64,000 bases of DNA from Bacillota bacterium (lineage in GTDB: Bacteria > Bacillota > Clostridia > Acetivibrionales > DSM-1351). Made by a program: the position numbers and the translations under genes. Below are positions 28,436 through 38,278 of the stretch, piece after piece. The first letter of the stretch is position 1; each line of letters begins with the position of its first letter. The notes under the pieces are model-generated. The model did not search any database. It was given only the letters and a program-made list of their open reading frames with translations, and was not told the DNA's origin. The stretch is from positions 76,581-140,580 of the forward strand of contig JAEZRV010000002.1 in NCBI GenBank assembly GCA_023444055.1, read 5' to 3'.

Positions 28436-29206
28436 TTATTTATATTCTTCCTTCAAATAGCCCCACCATTTTTGTATAGCAGCAGAAGCTGAGAAACTTC
28501 CCTCAGATATCCAATCATCTTTGAAATTTCCTTCACCATCTAAATTAACGAGTTTGTCTTCATTTCCATTGTCATACACTGATCTAACATTTGTAAATGT
28601 AAATGCAACATCCTTTGAAAAGTCAAGAGTAGTTTGAGGAACTCCTATTCCATTGAGAAGAGTTCTTGCATTCATATACATGCTTGGATCTACGCTTTGT
28701 GAAGTTTGGAGTGTCATTGTTTCACCAGCAGTATATTCATTAGGTGACCAGCTTGTCAATAGTGCCTCTTTAAATCCTATATCCAATATAGGTGTATTTA
28801 ATCTTGGATTTAAATGGGTAAATTGCATTTCTGAATATACTTTCCAAACATGCAGATACTGACCACCAAAATCAAACACTCTATGTTCACGTGCTTCTGC
28901 TTTCAAATTCAGATTTGATAGAAAAGTTACTATTCCACCATTGATATCACTATTCACATCAACCATAAGGTCAACTATAGCACCGCTATAAAATCTGCCT
29001 GAACCACCTTCACCCTTAAATGTTGGTCCATTGTGAAAAGAATCTGAAGCAAAACTGAATGATGCCGTACTTGTACTATAAGGTGCTATAATATCTTCTG
29101 TTACTGTTGCTGCTTCAACTGCCACAATTTCTTGTGCAAAACATGGAACTGATGAAGCTAACAATGCTGAAACTAAAACTGCACTAAAAAACTTTTTCAT
29201 TAACAT
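28436..29206 (-). CDS. Secreted protein of unknown function
   Basis: 256 residues with a clear signal peptide (MLMKKFFSAVLVSALLASS, cleavage near FAQ). The mature part is beta-rich and aromatic, with no cysteine, no repeats and no dockerin. No family recognised. AGGAGG lies 10 bases before the ATG. It is monocistronic with its own terminator. A free extracellular or wall-associated role is likely from the signal alone. Confidence 0.75.
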   Translation of the reverse strand: MLMKKFFSAVLVSALLASSVPCFAQEIVAVEAATVTEDIIAPYSTSTASFSFASDSFHNGPTFKGEGGSGRFYSGAIVDLMVDVNSDINGGIVTFLSNLNLKAEAREHRVFDFGGQYLHVWKVYSEMQFTHLNPRLNTPILDIGFKEALLTSWSPNEYTAGETMTLQTSQSVDPSMYMNARTLLNGIGVPQTTLDFSKDVAFTFTNVRSVYDNGNEDKLVNLDGEGNFKDDWISEGSFSASAAIQKWWGYLKEEYK

Positions 29207-29477
29207 ACTTTACATACCTCCTAATTTTTGTTTTAAAATAGATTAACTTAATAAAAGTCAACACTATTGGCTTAAATGAAATCTATCGTTCTAAGTCTTG
29301 GAATAGTAATTGACCTTGCAAAAATGGATATAACGCATTACAATTATATCCAATCCTGTATAAATCGTCAATATATTATTAACATATTTTTACTTTTTTG
29401 TGCTTTAGAGGTATTACAATATGTTTTTACATGATATTTGCTAAACTCAATTATAGAAGTCTTTAGCCGATAGTAAG

Positions 29478-31538
29478 TTATTCATCTATGGGGATAAATG
29501 GAATATTATTTTTTACAGCACATTCATGCGCCACTGAAAACTCTTTTCCTTTTATACAAAATTGTTCATTTCTATTAAACACTAACTCTTCAATCGCTAT
29601 AACACTTGTTGGAATTGTTAATTGCTGAAGGTAATAACAATTAATAAATGCATTTTTCTTAATTGTTTCAACACCTTTAGGTATTTCATACTCTTTTTCT
29701 TTTTTATAATATGGATATAAAATTAGTTTTTTCTTTGCTTTATCAAAAAGTACTCCATCTTGTGAAGAATAATATTTATTGTTGCCATCCACATTGATGC
29801 TGGTAATATTGGAATCATTAGAGTTAATCGCATAATCACTAATTAATTCCACAGAAGCAGGTACATCTAGGCTTGTTAAATCTTTGCAATATGTAAAGGC
29901 ATTGCTAAGAATAGTTTTTACACTCTCAGGCACAGCATAATGGCTATTAGTTTTGCCTCCAGGATACTTTATTAGCTTTGTCATTTCTTTATTAAATAAA
30001 ACACCATCTATAGAAGAGTACTTCTTATTTCTCGCATTTACATTAATACTTTTAAGACTAGAAACACCGTCAAAGGCATCATCTGCTACGTTAATTACGT
30101 TTTTTGAAAAGTTGATTTTTTCAAGATTTCCACAATCTAAAAACGCTTTCTTTCCAATATATTTTAAACTTAAAGGAAGTTCTACCTCTAACGAGCTACA
30201 CTCTGCAAATGCTTTATCATCAATATACGTAACTTTATCAGGTATGACTATTTTCACAATATTTGAGCATCCCCAAAAGGTTGCTTCAGCTATTGCATCA
30301 ATTTTTTCAGGAAGATTAATACTTGCAAGTCTAGCACAGTCATAAAAAGCACCCTCACCGATCTGCGTTACACTTTGTGGTATTTTTACATTTTCTAATT
30401 CAATACAATGGAAAAATGCATATGATCGTACTTTTTTTATACCATCTGGAATTTCATAATGTTTAATTGAATTATTTGATGGACAAACAATAATTTCAGT
30501 CATACCCTTATCAAATAAAATGCCATCTCTAGATGTTAAGTATTTGTTATCTTCCCCCACACTAACATTCTTTAAATTCCAGCAGCCAAAAAATACAGAT
30601 TCACCTATTCCCGAGACATCTTCAGGTATTGTTAGATTTTCCATGCGTACCATACCCGAAAATGCTTTATCTTCAATAGTTCTTACCGTATAAGGTATTG
30701 TTAAATTAATTAACGAACGACATGCCCGAAATGCACCTGCATTAATAGTAGTGACGCCTTCTGGTATATTGTAGCTATCTGCTGTATTATCGTCGGAATA
30801 CCAAACAAGTTCTGTCATATCTTTTGTAAACATAATATTATCTTTAACTATAAAATATTTATTTTTTGCATCAACATCTATAGTTGATATGCCAAAGTCC
30901 GCTGAAAACGCACAATCACCTATCTCGTTTATACTAGCTGGTACATAAATCTTTTGCACTCTGCGCTCAGATAAAGCATAATCGCCTATTTTCTCTACAC
31001 TGTCAGGAATTTTATAAAAATAAATATCTTTCTTATCGTAGTAACGTATCAGCTCTGTCATGTCCTTATTATAGAGAACACCATCTTTTGTACTATATTT
31101 TTTGTTTCGTGAATCCACTTCAATTTCCACGTAATCATTGCATTCAAATGAATTTTTATCTATGTAATTAACACTTTTAGGTATATGAATTTTTTTAAGG
31201 TAAGTGCGGTAAAAAGCCTTTTCGTGTATAGCTTTTACACTATCTGGTATAGTTATAGAGGTCATTGTTTTACAATCTTCAAAAGCGCTTTCTCCTATTT
31301 CTTTAACTCCATTGGGAATTATAACATTTTCATTTAATCCATAGTATTTTTCAAGTACTCCATCGATGATTTTAAAGTCCGAATAAGCCTGAAAGTCATT
31401 ATCTTTAAAATTATTTATTGCAAATAGTGTTATAAGCGCTAAAACTGCTGATATTACTAATATTGCTGCTGTCAGTGGTTTTGAATGGTTTAGGAAATTT
31501 TTTTTGTAATTAATTTTAGTTTTGACTATAGGTACCAT
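29478..31538 (-). CDS. BspA-type leucine-rich repeat protein with N-terminal membrane anchor
   Basis: 686 residues. One membrane helix at about residues 22-44 (LTAAILVISAVLALITLFAI) with a basic cytoplasmic start, so the repeats face outside. The rest is LRR_5 (Treponema/BspA) repeats such as IPDSVKAIHEKAFYRT and VKIPQSVTQIGEGAFYDC. At least five blocks alternate with a different unit of the type SxDGVLFDKxxxxLIxYP. Such proteins bind host or polysaccharide surfaces or other proteins. The ligand here is unknown. The ribosome site AAGGAG is good. Confidence 0.88.
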   Translation of the reverse strand: MVPIVKTKINYKKNFLNHSKPLTAAILVISAVLALITLFAINNFKDNDFQAYSDFKIIDGVLEKYYGLNENVIIPNGVKEIGESAFEDCKTMTSITIPDSVKAIHEKAFYRTYLKKIHIPKSVNYIDKNSFECNDYVEIEVDSRNKKYSTKDGVLYNKDMTELIRYYDKKDIYFYKIPDSVEKIGDYALSERRVQKIYVPASINEIGDCAFSADFGISTIDVDAKNKYFIVKDNIMFTKDMTELVWYSDDNTADSYNIPEGVTTINAGAFRACRSLINLTIPYTVRTIEDKAFSGMVRMENLTIPEDVSGIGESVFFGCWNLKNVSVGEDNKYLTSRDGILFDKGMTEIIVCPSNNSIKHYEIPDGIKKVRSYAFFHCIELENVKIPQSVTQIGEGAFYDCARLASINLPEKIDAIAEATFWGCSNIVKIVIPDKVTYIDDKAFAECSSLEVELPLSLKYIGKKAFLDCGNLEKINFSKNVINVADDAFDGVSSLKSINVNARNKKYSSIDGVLFNKEMTKLIKYPGGKTNSHYAVPESVKTILSNAFTYCKDLTSLDVPASVELISDYAINSNDSNITSINVDGNNKYYSSQDGVLFDKAKKKLILYPYYKKEKEYEIPKGVETIKKNAFINCYYLQQLTIPTSVIAIEELVFNRNEQFCIKGKEFSVAHECAVKNNIPFIPIDE

Positions 31539-31762
31539 TTAATGTGTTCTCCTTGATTTTGAGATTGCTGTGCAGTTCACTTTTATTAAATCCGTTGAAC
31601 GCTGTTGAATTTATTCTCAATATTTAGACCTCAGCTCTAGCTTTAGTAGCTGCATAAAAGCAATATAAAGAAAACCATGTAAATGATAACTGCGACTACT
31701 ACTCTAAATACACCACTTTTTTGATTTAGTTTTCATTTAAGACCTACCTATTTACTAAATAA

Positions 31763-32248
31763 TCACTGCTTCACAGTTTTTTTATGATGTCTTAATATAA
31801 AAATTCCAAAAATAATCTGAATCAGCAAGACAACTAAAAAAATTACATTTTCAATAATGTTTTTTTCATATAAGCCATCAATTCGTAATGATATGTATTT
31901 TGAAGTCTCAATCATTGATTTGATGCTCATAAATCTAATGGGCAGTGAATTAGCAAATGCAATCAGCCCATCAATTATAACTAAAACACCAGTTGCCGTT
32001 CTTATAGTTCTATTACCTATCATTTCATAAATACTTTGATTTGATTTTTTATTGAGCCTATATAAAACAATAATAATTCCTACTATAAAAACAATCCATA
32101 ATGAGTACTTCCAGCCAAACTGAGTTAAGCCCATTTTGAGATTAACATTAGTAAATATTATGCTCACTTTACCAAGAAGAGAAAAGAATCCTGTAATAAC
32201 TGTAAAAAGAAATGCAATTCCTAATATTGCTTTATTTTCATTTTCCAT
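31763..32248 (-). CDS. Four-helix membrane protein, unknown function
   Basis: 161 residues if started at the ATG at 32248 (MENENKAILGIAFLFTVITG). The frame is open to a GTG at 32332, right after a GGAGGT, and the extra 28 residues are coded by the leader element L5, so the true start is uncertain. Four hydrophobic segments (about residues 10-30, 45-65, 80-105 and 135-155 of the short form) and a basic C-terminus. No family recognised. Confidence 0.6.
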   Translation of the reverse strand: MENENKAILGIAFLFTVITGFFSLLGKVSIIFTNVNLKMGLTQFGWKYSLWIVFIVGIIIVLYRLNKKSNQSIYEMIGNRTIRTATGVLVIIDGLIAFANSLPIRFMSIKSMIETSKYISLRIDGLYEKNIIENVIFLVVLLIQIIFGIFILRHHKKTVKQ

Positions 32249-32255
32249 AAATAAT

Positions 32256-32338
32256 CCATGCCCAGCATTTCGCACAAGACCATCAGTAATGCGAATAATT
32301 TGCAATTTGTATAAGTCGTAAGAGCTGGGCACACCTCC
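32256..32338 (-). promoter_or_regulatory. Leader element L5 (variant)
   Basis: Minus strand: GGAGGT at 32333-32338, then a GTG at 32332 that reads into the downstream gene. TGCCCAGC (32324-32331) pairs with GCTGGGCA (32259-32266), with an inner stem TTCGCA/TGCGAA. The 3' half (TTGTGCGAAATGCTGGGCATGG) matches L1. The 5' half differs. Confidence 0.55.
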
Positions 32339-32412
32339 ATCCCTATTTTTTAATTTCTTTTGCCCTGAATCCTCAAGCTACTTTAATTGTTTTTTACCCT
32401 AAATCCTCAACG

Positions 32413-33033
32413 CTACTTTAGTTGTTCTTTTACCTTCTCGTCAAAATCTTCGCCCAAATCTTTTATTTCCTTTCCTAGTTCATCTACAAGAAAATAATGA
32501 TCATATGAGCCTCCAGCCTTATGATATCGATGTTGGTTAACAATAAGTTTTCCTTTAAAAGAACCGCTTTGTATTACTTCTAAAGAGTTCCCCGGACATA
32601 TGTATTTTTCTTCCTTAGTCTTGATATTAACTACATGCACAGCATCTGACGTAACCCAAGTACGAGTCAAAAAATAAATTTTAGATTTATCAGGAGATAC
32701 CTGAGGATTAAATATTCCTTTAATTCCTTGTGTGATTTTATCTGTACCCTCATATTGTTTATAGGAAACTAATTTTTCTTCGTTACCGTCGGGATATTTT
32801 ATCCATAACTCCTGGCTTTCTTCATAATCACCCTTGTCGGATAATTTGATCAGTATAGTGTATTCATCGTTAGGTATTTCTTCTATAGTTGCAAGTTCGC
32901 TAGAAGCTCCCACTGTGCTACTACTTTTAGCAGTGCTACCCTCTGCTGCGCTTTTAATATAGTGTCCATTTGAACACCCTAGAATCTGAGTGATTGTGAT
33001 AAATACAATGAGAATTAAAGTCAAATATTTCAT
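32413..33033 (-). CDS. Lipoprotein of unknown function
   Basis: 206 residues. The signal peptide ends in a lipobox ILGC (Cys20), followed by a Ser/Thr/Ala-rich linker. Residues 55-200 look like part of a beta-propeller of the TolB/DPP4 type (VSPDKSKIYFLTRTW), perhaps two blades. It is anchored outside the membrane by lipid. The only clear ribosome site (GGAGG) is about 30 bases upstream, so an earlier start is possible. Confidence 0.7.
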   Translation of the reverse strand: MKYLTLILIVFITITQILGCSNGHYIKSAAEGSTAKSSSTVGASSELATIEEIPNDEYTILIKLSDKGDYEESQELWIKYPDGNEEKLVSYKQYEGTDKITQGIKGIFNPQVSPDKSKIYFLTRTWVTSDAVHVVNIKTKEEKYICPGNSLEVIQSGSFKGKLIVNQHRYHKAGGSYDHYFLVDELGKEIKDLGEDFDEKVKEQLK

Positions 33034-33183
33034 CCTGCTTTTTAAATAATTATTAATATCTATTCACCTCCTAGTGCTCTAAAAATGACCAACATAATAT
33101 ATTCTTCATTTATTGAAATTGCAAATCACATAGTATCTGAAACAACAAACTTTTTTATTGTTACTTTTTCCACATACTCATTT

Positions 33184-33315
33184 TTAAGCTCTGATAACAT
33201 CTTCCTTTACATCTTCAAAACAGCAAAATTTCTTCCATGTTAAGAATATTACATTATTATCCTTAATATATTTTACATTGCTAAATTCTGAATCAAACTC
33301 TTGTTTACTATCCAT
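33184..33315 (-). CDS. 43-residue truncated protein
   Basis: The ATG at 33315 has GGAG 7 bases upstream and starts 2 bases after the acetyltransferase stop, so translation is plausible. The product begins MDSKQEFDSEFSN and continues VIFLTWKKFCCFEDV before an early stop. The body looks like the start of a larger clostridial protein of about 150 residues whose remainder is gone. Probably a decayed gene. Confidence 0.4.
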   Translation of the reverse strand: MDSKQEFDSEFSNVKYIKDNNVIFLTWKKFCCFEDVKEDVIRA

Positions 33316-33316
33316 T

Positions 33317-33844
33317 TTATATCTCCACTTTATCCGGATTTAAAGCCGCGTACACATATGTATCCCAATAAATTGGATTTCCTTTTTCATCAATATGAAA
33401 TGAAACGTTCTTTCTAAAATGGGCTTCTCTCTTTAATCCAATCTTCTCTAGCAGCCTCCATGAAAGTATATTTTGCGGGGCACATTGGGCATAAACTCTA
33501 TGAACACCTTGCTTAAAAACATAGTCAATCATTGCTTTACATGCTGCACTTCCATATCCTTTATTCTGATATTTCTCATTTAACACATATCCCAATTCTT
33601 TAGAATTAAAATCTCTTTTCCCCAAATAAACGTTACCAATAACTTTATGTATTTCCTTTAATTCAATAGCAAAAAATTCATCGCTTTGAGAACGGAATTC
33701 AATCTCTTCCAAAGCCTTTTGCTGTGAAAAATTCGGATAGCCTTCAAATTCGGCATTCACTCGTTGCAACATATATTCGCATAAATCATCTTTATCCGTT
33801 AGTTCAAAATTACGAATAATAAGATCTTTAGTTTCTATTTTCAC
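33317..33844 (-). CDS. GNAT acetyltransferase (RimJ/RimL type)
   Basis: 175 residues. The acetyl-CoA loop is GYVLNEKYQNKGYGSAAC (Q/RxxGxG/A type). The N-terminus LIIRNFELTDKDDLCEYM and the C-terminal VYAQCAPQNILSWRLLEKIG are typical of RimJ/RimL-like N-acetyltransferases of ribosomal proteins or small amines. The target is unknown. The short frame at 33184 follows directly. Confidence 0.9.
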   Translation of the reverse strand: MKIETKDLIIRNFELTDKDDLCEYMLQRVNAEFEGYPNFSQQKALEEIEFRSQSDEFFAIELKEIHKVIGNVYLGKRDFNSKELGYVLNEKYQNKGYGSAACKAMIDYVFKQGVHRVYAQCAPQNILSWRLLEKIGLKREAHFRKNVSFHIDEKGNPIYWDTYVYAALNPDKVEI

Positions 33845-33924
33845 ATTGGCACTCCTTATCTAATTATATAAATAATCATTACAGGTAGCATTAAACTGGT
33901 GTATAGCATGTAAACATAATGAAC

Positions 33925-34179
33925 TTATTTCTTATCATTTTTGAAAAAACCAAATACACTTGTTATTAATCCTATAATAGCAAATATAAGCCCAATATCC
34001 GCAATTCCGCTGATCACATTGTTTCCACCAATTATTAATATGCCTCCAAATACTGTTAATTCGATTCCTAATAGTAATATCTGTTTTGAGGATTTGTCTC
34101 TTAGACTTCCTTTTTGAAAAATCAACAAGACTGCAACAACCACTATGCATATCATTACAATTAATAATAAATAAGCCAT
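33925..34179 (-). CDS. Small two- or three-helix membrane protein
   Basis: 84 residues: hydrophobic segments at about 2-22, 35-54 and 58-76, with a basic tail NDKK. The ribosome site TAGGAG precedes the ATG. No family recognised. An overlapping frame on the same strand (33935-34150) is a shadow. Confidence 0.5.
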   Translation of the reverse strand: MAYLLLIVMICIVVVAVLLIFQKGSLRDKSSKQILLLGIELTVFGGILIIGGNNVISGIADIGLIFAIIGLITSVFGFFKNDKK

Positions 34180-34297
34180 TAAAACACTCCTACTCTTTCA
34201 TATAAATATATAAGGTATTCTTCTATATTACTACTTATCACCATAAATTGGAATATAAACACCGATTTTAGTCAAAAGAAACCATGTAGCTGGTATT

Positions 34298-34990
34298 CTA
34301 TATGCTTTTATCCATCCATGTTGTAAGGATTGTTTTATCGTTTTCCTCCATAAAAGGATGCTCGCTGTTTTCTGAAACACTAAGATGACAGTTGTACTTA
34401 TCTGCAAAATCTTTAATAACTGCATAACTTTGAAGATTGTCTTTTGCTCCGTATAAAATGTGTGTTGGCACAGTCCACTTGTCAATTGGATGTTCTTTTA
34501 CATATGTATAATAAAGCCATGTCATTGTATCAACAGGAGTCTGAATTTCCCCTTGAATTCTTAGCTGTTCCTCAGTTATATTAAACCAAACAAACATTTG
34601 CTCTATGAGATATTCCATATTTACAATAGGTGATTGGAAAAGGCAGTTTTCAAAATGCCTTTTACGATAAGCATGAAGGCTGAAAAACGCACCTAAACTG
34701 CATCCGAACAATGAAACCTTATCCCATTTTTCAAATACGTACTCACTAATTTTAGACAAGTCCGCAATTCCATTAAAAATGTCGCATTTGTAATCTTGCT
34801 TTGACCTCTCCCCATGCTCAGGAAGGTCAAAGCTAATTGTTTGATAGCCTTTGCTTGTAGCAATTGCAGCAAAGTCTTCTGCGTCCTCTTTTTTTGACAT
34901 TTTACCATGAACAAAGATATATACCTTACTGGATTTCTCTCCCCATACAATAGCGGGGATGCTCTCTATGTAAATTTTTTCTTTAATCAT
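34298..34990 (-). CDS. Alpha/beta-hydrolase
   Basis: 230 residues from ATG at 34990. The frame extends to 35029, adding MIFLCKMLGMGIK coded by leader L2. Nucleophile elbow GCSLGAF (Ser), oxyanion region FVHGKMSKKE, and the acid/His near YGAKDNLQ and SENSEHPFM. Typical of small serine hydrolases of unknown substrate. The leader L2 lies directly upstream. Confidence 0.85.
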   Translation of the reverse strand: MIKEKIYIESIPAIVWGEKSSKVYIFVHGKMSKKEDAEDFAAIATSKGYQTISFDLPEHGERSKQDYKCDIFNGIADLSKISEYVFEKWDKVSLFGCSLGAFFSLHAYRKRHFENCLFQSPIVNMEYLIEQMFVWFNITEEQLRIQGEIQTPVDTMTWLYYTYVKEHPIDKWTVPTHILYGAKDNLQSYAVIKDFADKYNCHLSVSENSEHPFMEENDKTILTTWMDKSI

Positions 34991-34993
34991 CTT

Positions 34994-35083
34994 TATGCCC
35001 ATGCCCAGCATTTTGCACAAAAAAATCATGACAGAAATGGCATGGGCTCGGTACCTCCTTGATTTGTTTTTATATTTCTTTCA
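34994..35083 (-). promoter_or_regulatory. Leader element L2 with mini-ORF MPFLS and hairpin
   Basis: About 90 bases nearly identical to L1. GGAGGT at 35053-35058, the mini-ORF from ATG at 35043 to its stop at 35026 (MPFLS), and stem arms GCCCATGC (35040-35047) and GCATGGGC (about 34997-35004). The mini-ORF stop overlaps the ATG at 35029 that reads into the hydrolase gene. Confidence 0.75.
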
Positions 35084-35152
35084 ACCTTTCCTCCATAAAT
35101 CAAGTTGAACTTAATAAGTCAATTGCTATCAGCTAAAGCTAGTAAATATATT

Positions 35153-35617
35153 TTAAAATCTTGAATTCTGATAGTTATATGGAATACTTGTTCCAACAAC
35201 TACATCCTCAATTTTCTCAATAATGAGCCAATCGTCCATATTTCCCTGATGGTCAAAGTCTAATGGTTCAATTTTCTGTACTTCCTCAAACTCAACAAGG
35301 CAAAGGCATTTTTTGTACCAGCGCACCTTCTGTTTGTCGGATAAATTTAGCTTACATTGGTTTTCTTCCAGAATACGTGACGTTTCTTCTTCAGTTAGCT
35401 TAACAAAATTCTGTACATTCATCACTTTTGCAGATGCTGTGATCTTTGCAGTGCCTTTTTCCATAAAATAAAGCTTTTCACCTTCAAATACACGGCTATG
35501 TGGAATTTTTCTTCCAGCTGCACCACGGACTATCATTGTTTTAGTCCCTGCCATTATTTTATCAATAACCCTTTCTCCGGCTTTTCCTGCATTATCGCAA
35601 TAAACTAAATGCACCAT
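35153..35617 (-). CDS. Unknown protein, possible PUA/ASCH-like fold
   Basis: 154 residues. KIMAGTKTMIVRGAAGRKIP followed by VFEGEKLYFMEKGTAKITASAKV resembles the nucleic-acid-binding PUA/ASCH layout, where a basic loop precedes a strand carrying a small-residue turn. The similarity is by eye only. AGAAGG lies before the ATG. Monocistronic. Confidence 0.55.
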   Translation of the reverse strand: MVHLVYCDNAGKAGERVIDKIMAGTKTMIVRGAAGRKIPHSRVFEGEKLYFMEKGTAKITASAKVMNVQNFVKLTEEETSRILEENQCKLNLSDKQKVRWYKKCLCLVEFEEVQKIEPLDFDHQGNMDDWLIIEKIEDVVVGTSIPYNYQNSRF

Positions 35618-35802
35618 ATTTATATACCTTCTCTTTCGTAATATTCTTTATCTTGTTTAAATTTTATTTAGATTATGTAACAATTGATTATTACAATTAA
35701 CCATTTAGAGTATCATTATTTCCGTAAATGAATTTCCCATTTATACCCATATTTTTTTACCAATAACACGCTTATCCAGTTTAAACATAATGAAAGCACT
35801 TC

Positions 35803-37359
35803 TCAGTTTGCTAATTTCATCAATACACTTTCTGCGAATTCAAATAGTTTTTTCACTTTAGATATCATTTCTTTGTTCACACTCTCCCATACAAAATATG
35901 GAAACAGCGGACATTTTGGTTTCGTATCGCCATTTAACTCAAGAGGCAGTGTAAGTCGCGGACGCTTTCCAGTTTTATCGGTTTGATTGCAATAACCGCA
36001 TCCGTCGCATATTTTAGTTCTATTAAAGACCAAGGCTTTTAATTCAGCGTCCATCTGATCATAAAATTTTAGTACTTTACTAAAATGAGGAACTTTGAAT
36101 TCAAATACCATCGGGTTTACCTTTCTGAAGTCATATGATATATTCATATGCGCCTTTTGTTTATTGGGATATTCTTTTTCATATCTAACTGCTAACTCCC
36201 CATTTTCGCAAGTGTATTCTTTCTCCAAAAAGTATTGCTCAAGTTCTGAGATAAGTGCTGGATTAGCCATTCCGCTGAAAATCTCAGCTGCCGAATATTT
36301 CTTATCCATAAAACGCCCATACAGGAAATTCATCACGTCATGTGAGCTAATTTTGCCGTCTTTGGATATGCAACAATGCAGTTTCCACGCAGGAAACATT
36401 TCCTTGTATTTGCCATTGATAAAATAACAGCCATCTTCTTTTTCTTCGCAAACAAGTCCAAAAACCAAAAGCTTGTCTTTGTTTTTTTGTGTTATTCGTA
36501 GATCTCCTTTGCTAATGAATAAGCCATTTTGTAAGACTTCACCTGCCGAACCCATTTTAATTAAATATTCATAAAAGGCAAAGAACTCCTTTTTAATTTT
36601 CTGCATTTTTGCAATCAATTTAGGTTTGGTACTATTCGCTTGCCAATATTCATAGCAATCGTCTGGTTCATTTGTAATATTAATAATTGAAATATTCGAA
36701 TAAATGGTTTTAATACTTTCATATAAAAAATCATACATTTGCTTTTGTGAATTGTAGCTAGCATTACAATCCTTAACTGGTTTAAAAATAGGATAGGTTG
36801 CTAAATAAGGATAGATGACTCTCTTTCCAAGACTATTAAAGGATTGGGCTAACGGTATATAGTAATCCAGAATAACCTCTCCGTTTACATCAGGTGTTGT
36901 GAAACGTGAGTGAGTGAACAACTGCATTGACCATTTCATCTGATTTGGGCAAAGTTCATTATTCTTTATTGCCTGCATTGTTATTTCATGTGCGTTGCTA
37001 CAGACATCATCGGCATCTTTGCCCTTTATCCAGCACTTGCCAATCTTTTCTTTGCCAATTTCATGAGCAACATACCCCTCTGGCACCGTCACTCCTTCTT
37101 TAAAAAGCATTCCACAAATATACGAGAATTTGCCATACCCCATATCCAAGTAAATGCAGGTGCCCACATACGCAGGTTCGTAAATATATTCCTGCTGCTT
37201 TTCAAGAACAGAAAAAGTTCCATCAGCAAGACATTTGTCCCAAAAGGCCGAAATACTGTTATCTCCTTTATTATGCACTTCTATGTAATACTTTGCTTCT
37301 TTACCTACTAAATATATTTTAGGTAAGTCCACAACCTCAAATTTAATAAGATTTGCCAT
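35803..37359 (-). CDS. Fusion of a GyrI-like effector-binding domain with an uncharacterised Cys-containing domain
   Basis: 518 residues from ATG at 37359 (AGGTG 6 bases upstream). Residues 3-170 read like a GyrI/AraC effector-binding domain (KFEVVDLPKIYLVGKE, TPDVNGEVILDYYIPL), which binds small amphipathic molecules. Residues 185-518 are a large unknown domain with a Cys cluster near residue 455 (CDGCGYCNQTDKTGK, then KPKCPLFPY), maybe metal-binding. No DNA-binding domain is seen. The function is unknown. Confidence 0.65.
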   Translation of the reverse strand: MANLIKFEVVDLPKIYLVGKEAKYYIEVHNKGDNSISAFWDKCLADGTFSVLEKQQEYIYEPAYVGTCIYLDMGYGKFSYICGMLFKEGVTVPEGYVAHEIGKEKIGKCWIKGKDADDVCSNAHEITMQAIKNNELCPNQMKWSMQLFTHSRFTTPDVNGEVILDYYIPLAQSFNSLGKRVIYPYLATYPIFKPVKDCNASYNSQKQMYDFLYESIKTIYSNISIINITNEPDDCYEYWQANSTKPKLIAKMQKIKKEFFAFYEYLIKMGSAGEVLQNGLFISKGDLRITQKNKDKLLVFGLVCEEKEDGCYFINGKYKEMFPAWKLHCCISKDGKISSHDVMNFLYGRFMDKKYSAAEIFSGMANPALISELEQYFLEKEYTCENGELAVRYEKEYPNKQKAHMNISYDFRKVNPMVFEFKVPHFSKVLKFYDQMDAELKALVFNRTKICDGCGYCNQTDKTGKRPRLTLPLELNGDTKPKCPLFPYFVWESVNKEMISKVKKLFEFAESVLMKLAN

Positions 37360-37456
37360 ATTAGTCACCTACTATATAATAAATTCGTAACATAGTTACG
37401 TTGCGTATTATGTAATTAGAGGTCAAGCAACAAGTCAACGTATACAGAAATTGTTG

Positions 37457-37471
37457 TTTTGCAACAGTCCC
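37457..37471. repeat. Solo inverted end of the GGGACTGTTGCAAAA family
   Basis: TTTTGCAACAGTCCC at 37457-37471 is the reverse complement of the word at 21815, with CAAGTCAAC at 37431 beside it. It lies in the gap between a lipoprotein gene and the fusion gene. No second end was found nearby. Confidence 0.55.
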
Positions 37472-37601
37472 TCCTAAAATATGTTCTTTAGCAATTTCCA
37501 ACCATTTAATAATATGCTATATTGTGGGCACTTGCTTGTCAAGTAAGTTTATTGGCTTGAGTTAGCCCGATTAAGTTGTACTGTAAATATCATATTATCT
37601 G

Positions 37602-38234
37602 TTAATTTTGTTTGGTAATATCCATCATATATTTTTTAAAATTATCTCCATTTAAAGACTTAATTGTTATTGTAAGATTATTTATATTATAAGTTAAAAA
37701 ACTGATTTTTTTATCTCCTTTTAAATTCCAATCAGAAGTAGCTGTTCCTTCTCCCAAAATTGATTTAAATAATTGTATATCATCACCAATATTGAAAGAG
37801 CGATCGTTTCCGAAATCAATGGTTGTACCATCAATAGGAATAATTTCGTATGGTTTTCCATCAGTTTGTTTGATTTTTTCTATCGAATCAAAAGGAGCAC
37901 CATCAAAACAGATATAAATGCCTGATTTTTTACAGCAAAATAGCGGTATATAGAATCTTTCGTCTCCAATATATTGTGTCTGGTCTAAATCAGAAATTCC
38001 AAGTAACTTGATGACATCACTATTTTTTGTTGATAGTATATTAGAAATCTCACCTATGGAAATAGTTATTCTATCGTCATCTGAGAATGTTGACCAATTT
38101 GTACTATCTTGAGAGATAGAGCTCGTTGGAACACTTGTGTTCGAAGTTGCTCTATCACCCTTTCCATTTAAACAAGCAACTAATGAAATAGTTATTGCAA
38201 ACAAAATAAGTGTTATTAGAATTTTCCGACTCAT
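37602..38234 (-). CDS. Lipoprotein of unknown function
   Basis: 210 residues from ATG at 38234 (GGGG 7 bases upstream), not the longer frame to 38282. The signal peptide MSRKILITLILFAITISLVAC has a lipobox VAC with lipidated Cys. The mature region begins with a Ser/Thr-rich linker and contains two similar stretches around IGEISNILSTKN and IGDDIQLFKSILGEG, suggesting a duplicated small domain. The function is unknown. Confidence 0.7.
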   Translation of the reverse strand: MSRKILITLILFAITISLVACLNGKGDRATSNTSVPTSSISQDSTNWSTFSDDDRITISIGEISNILSTKNSDVIKLLGISDLDQTQYIGDERFYIPLFCCKKSGIYICFDGAPFDSIEKIKQTDGKPYEIIPIDGTTIDFGNDRSFNIGDDIQLFKSILGEGTATSDWNLKGDKKISFLTYNINNLTITIKSLNGDNFKKYMMDITKQN

Positions 38235-38278
38235 ATTTATCCCCTTATCTATGGTTAACACCAGTGCCTGTACTATTC

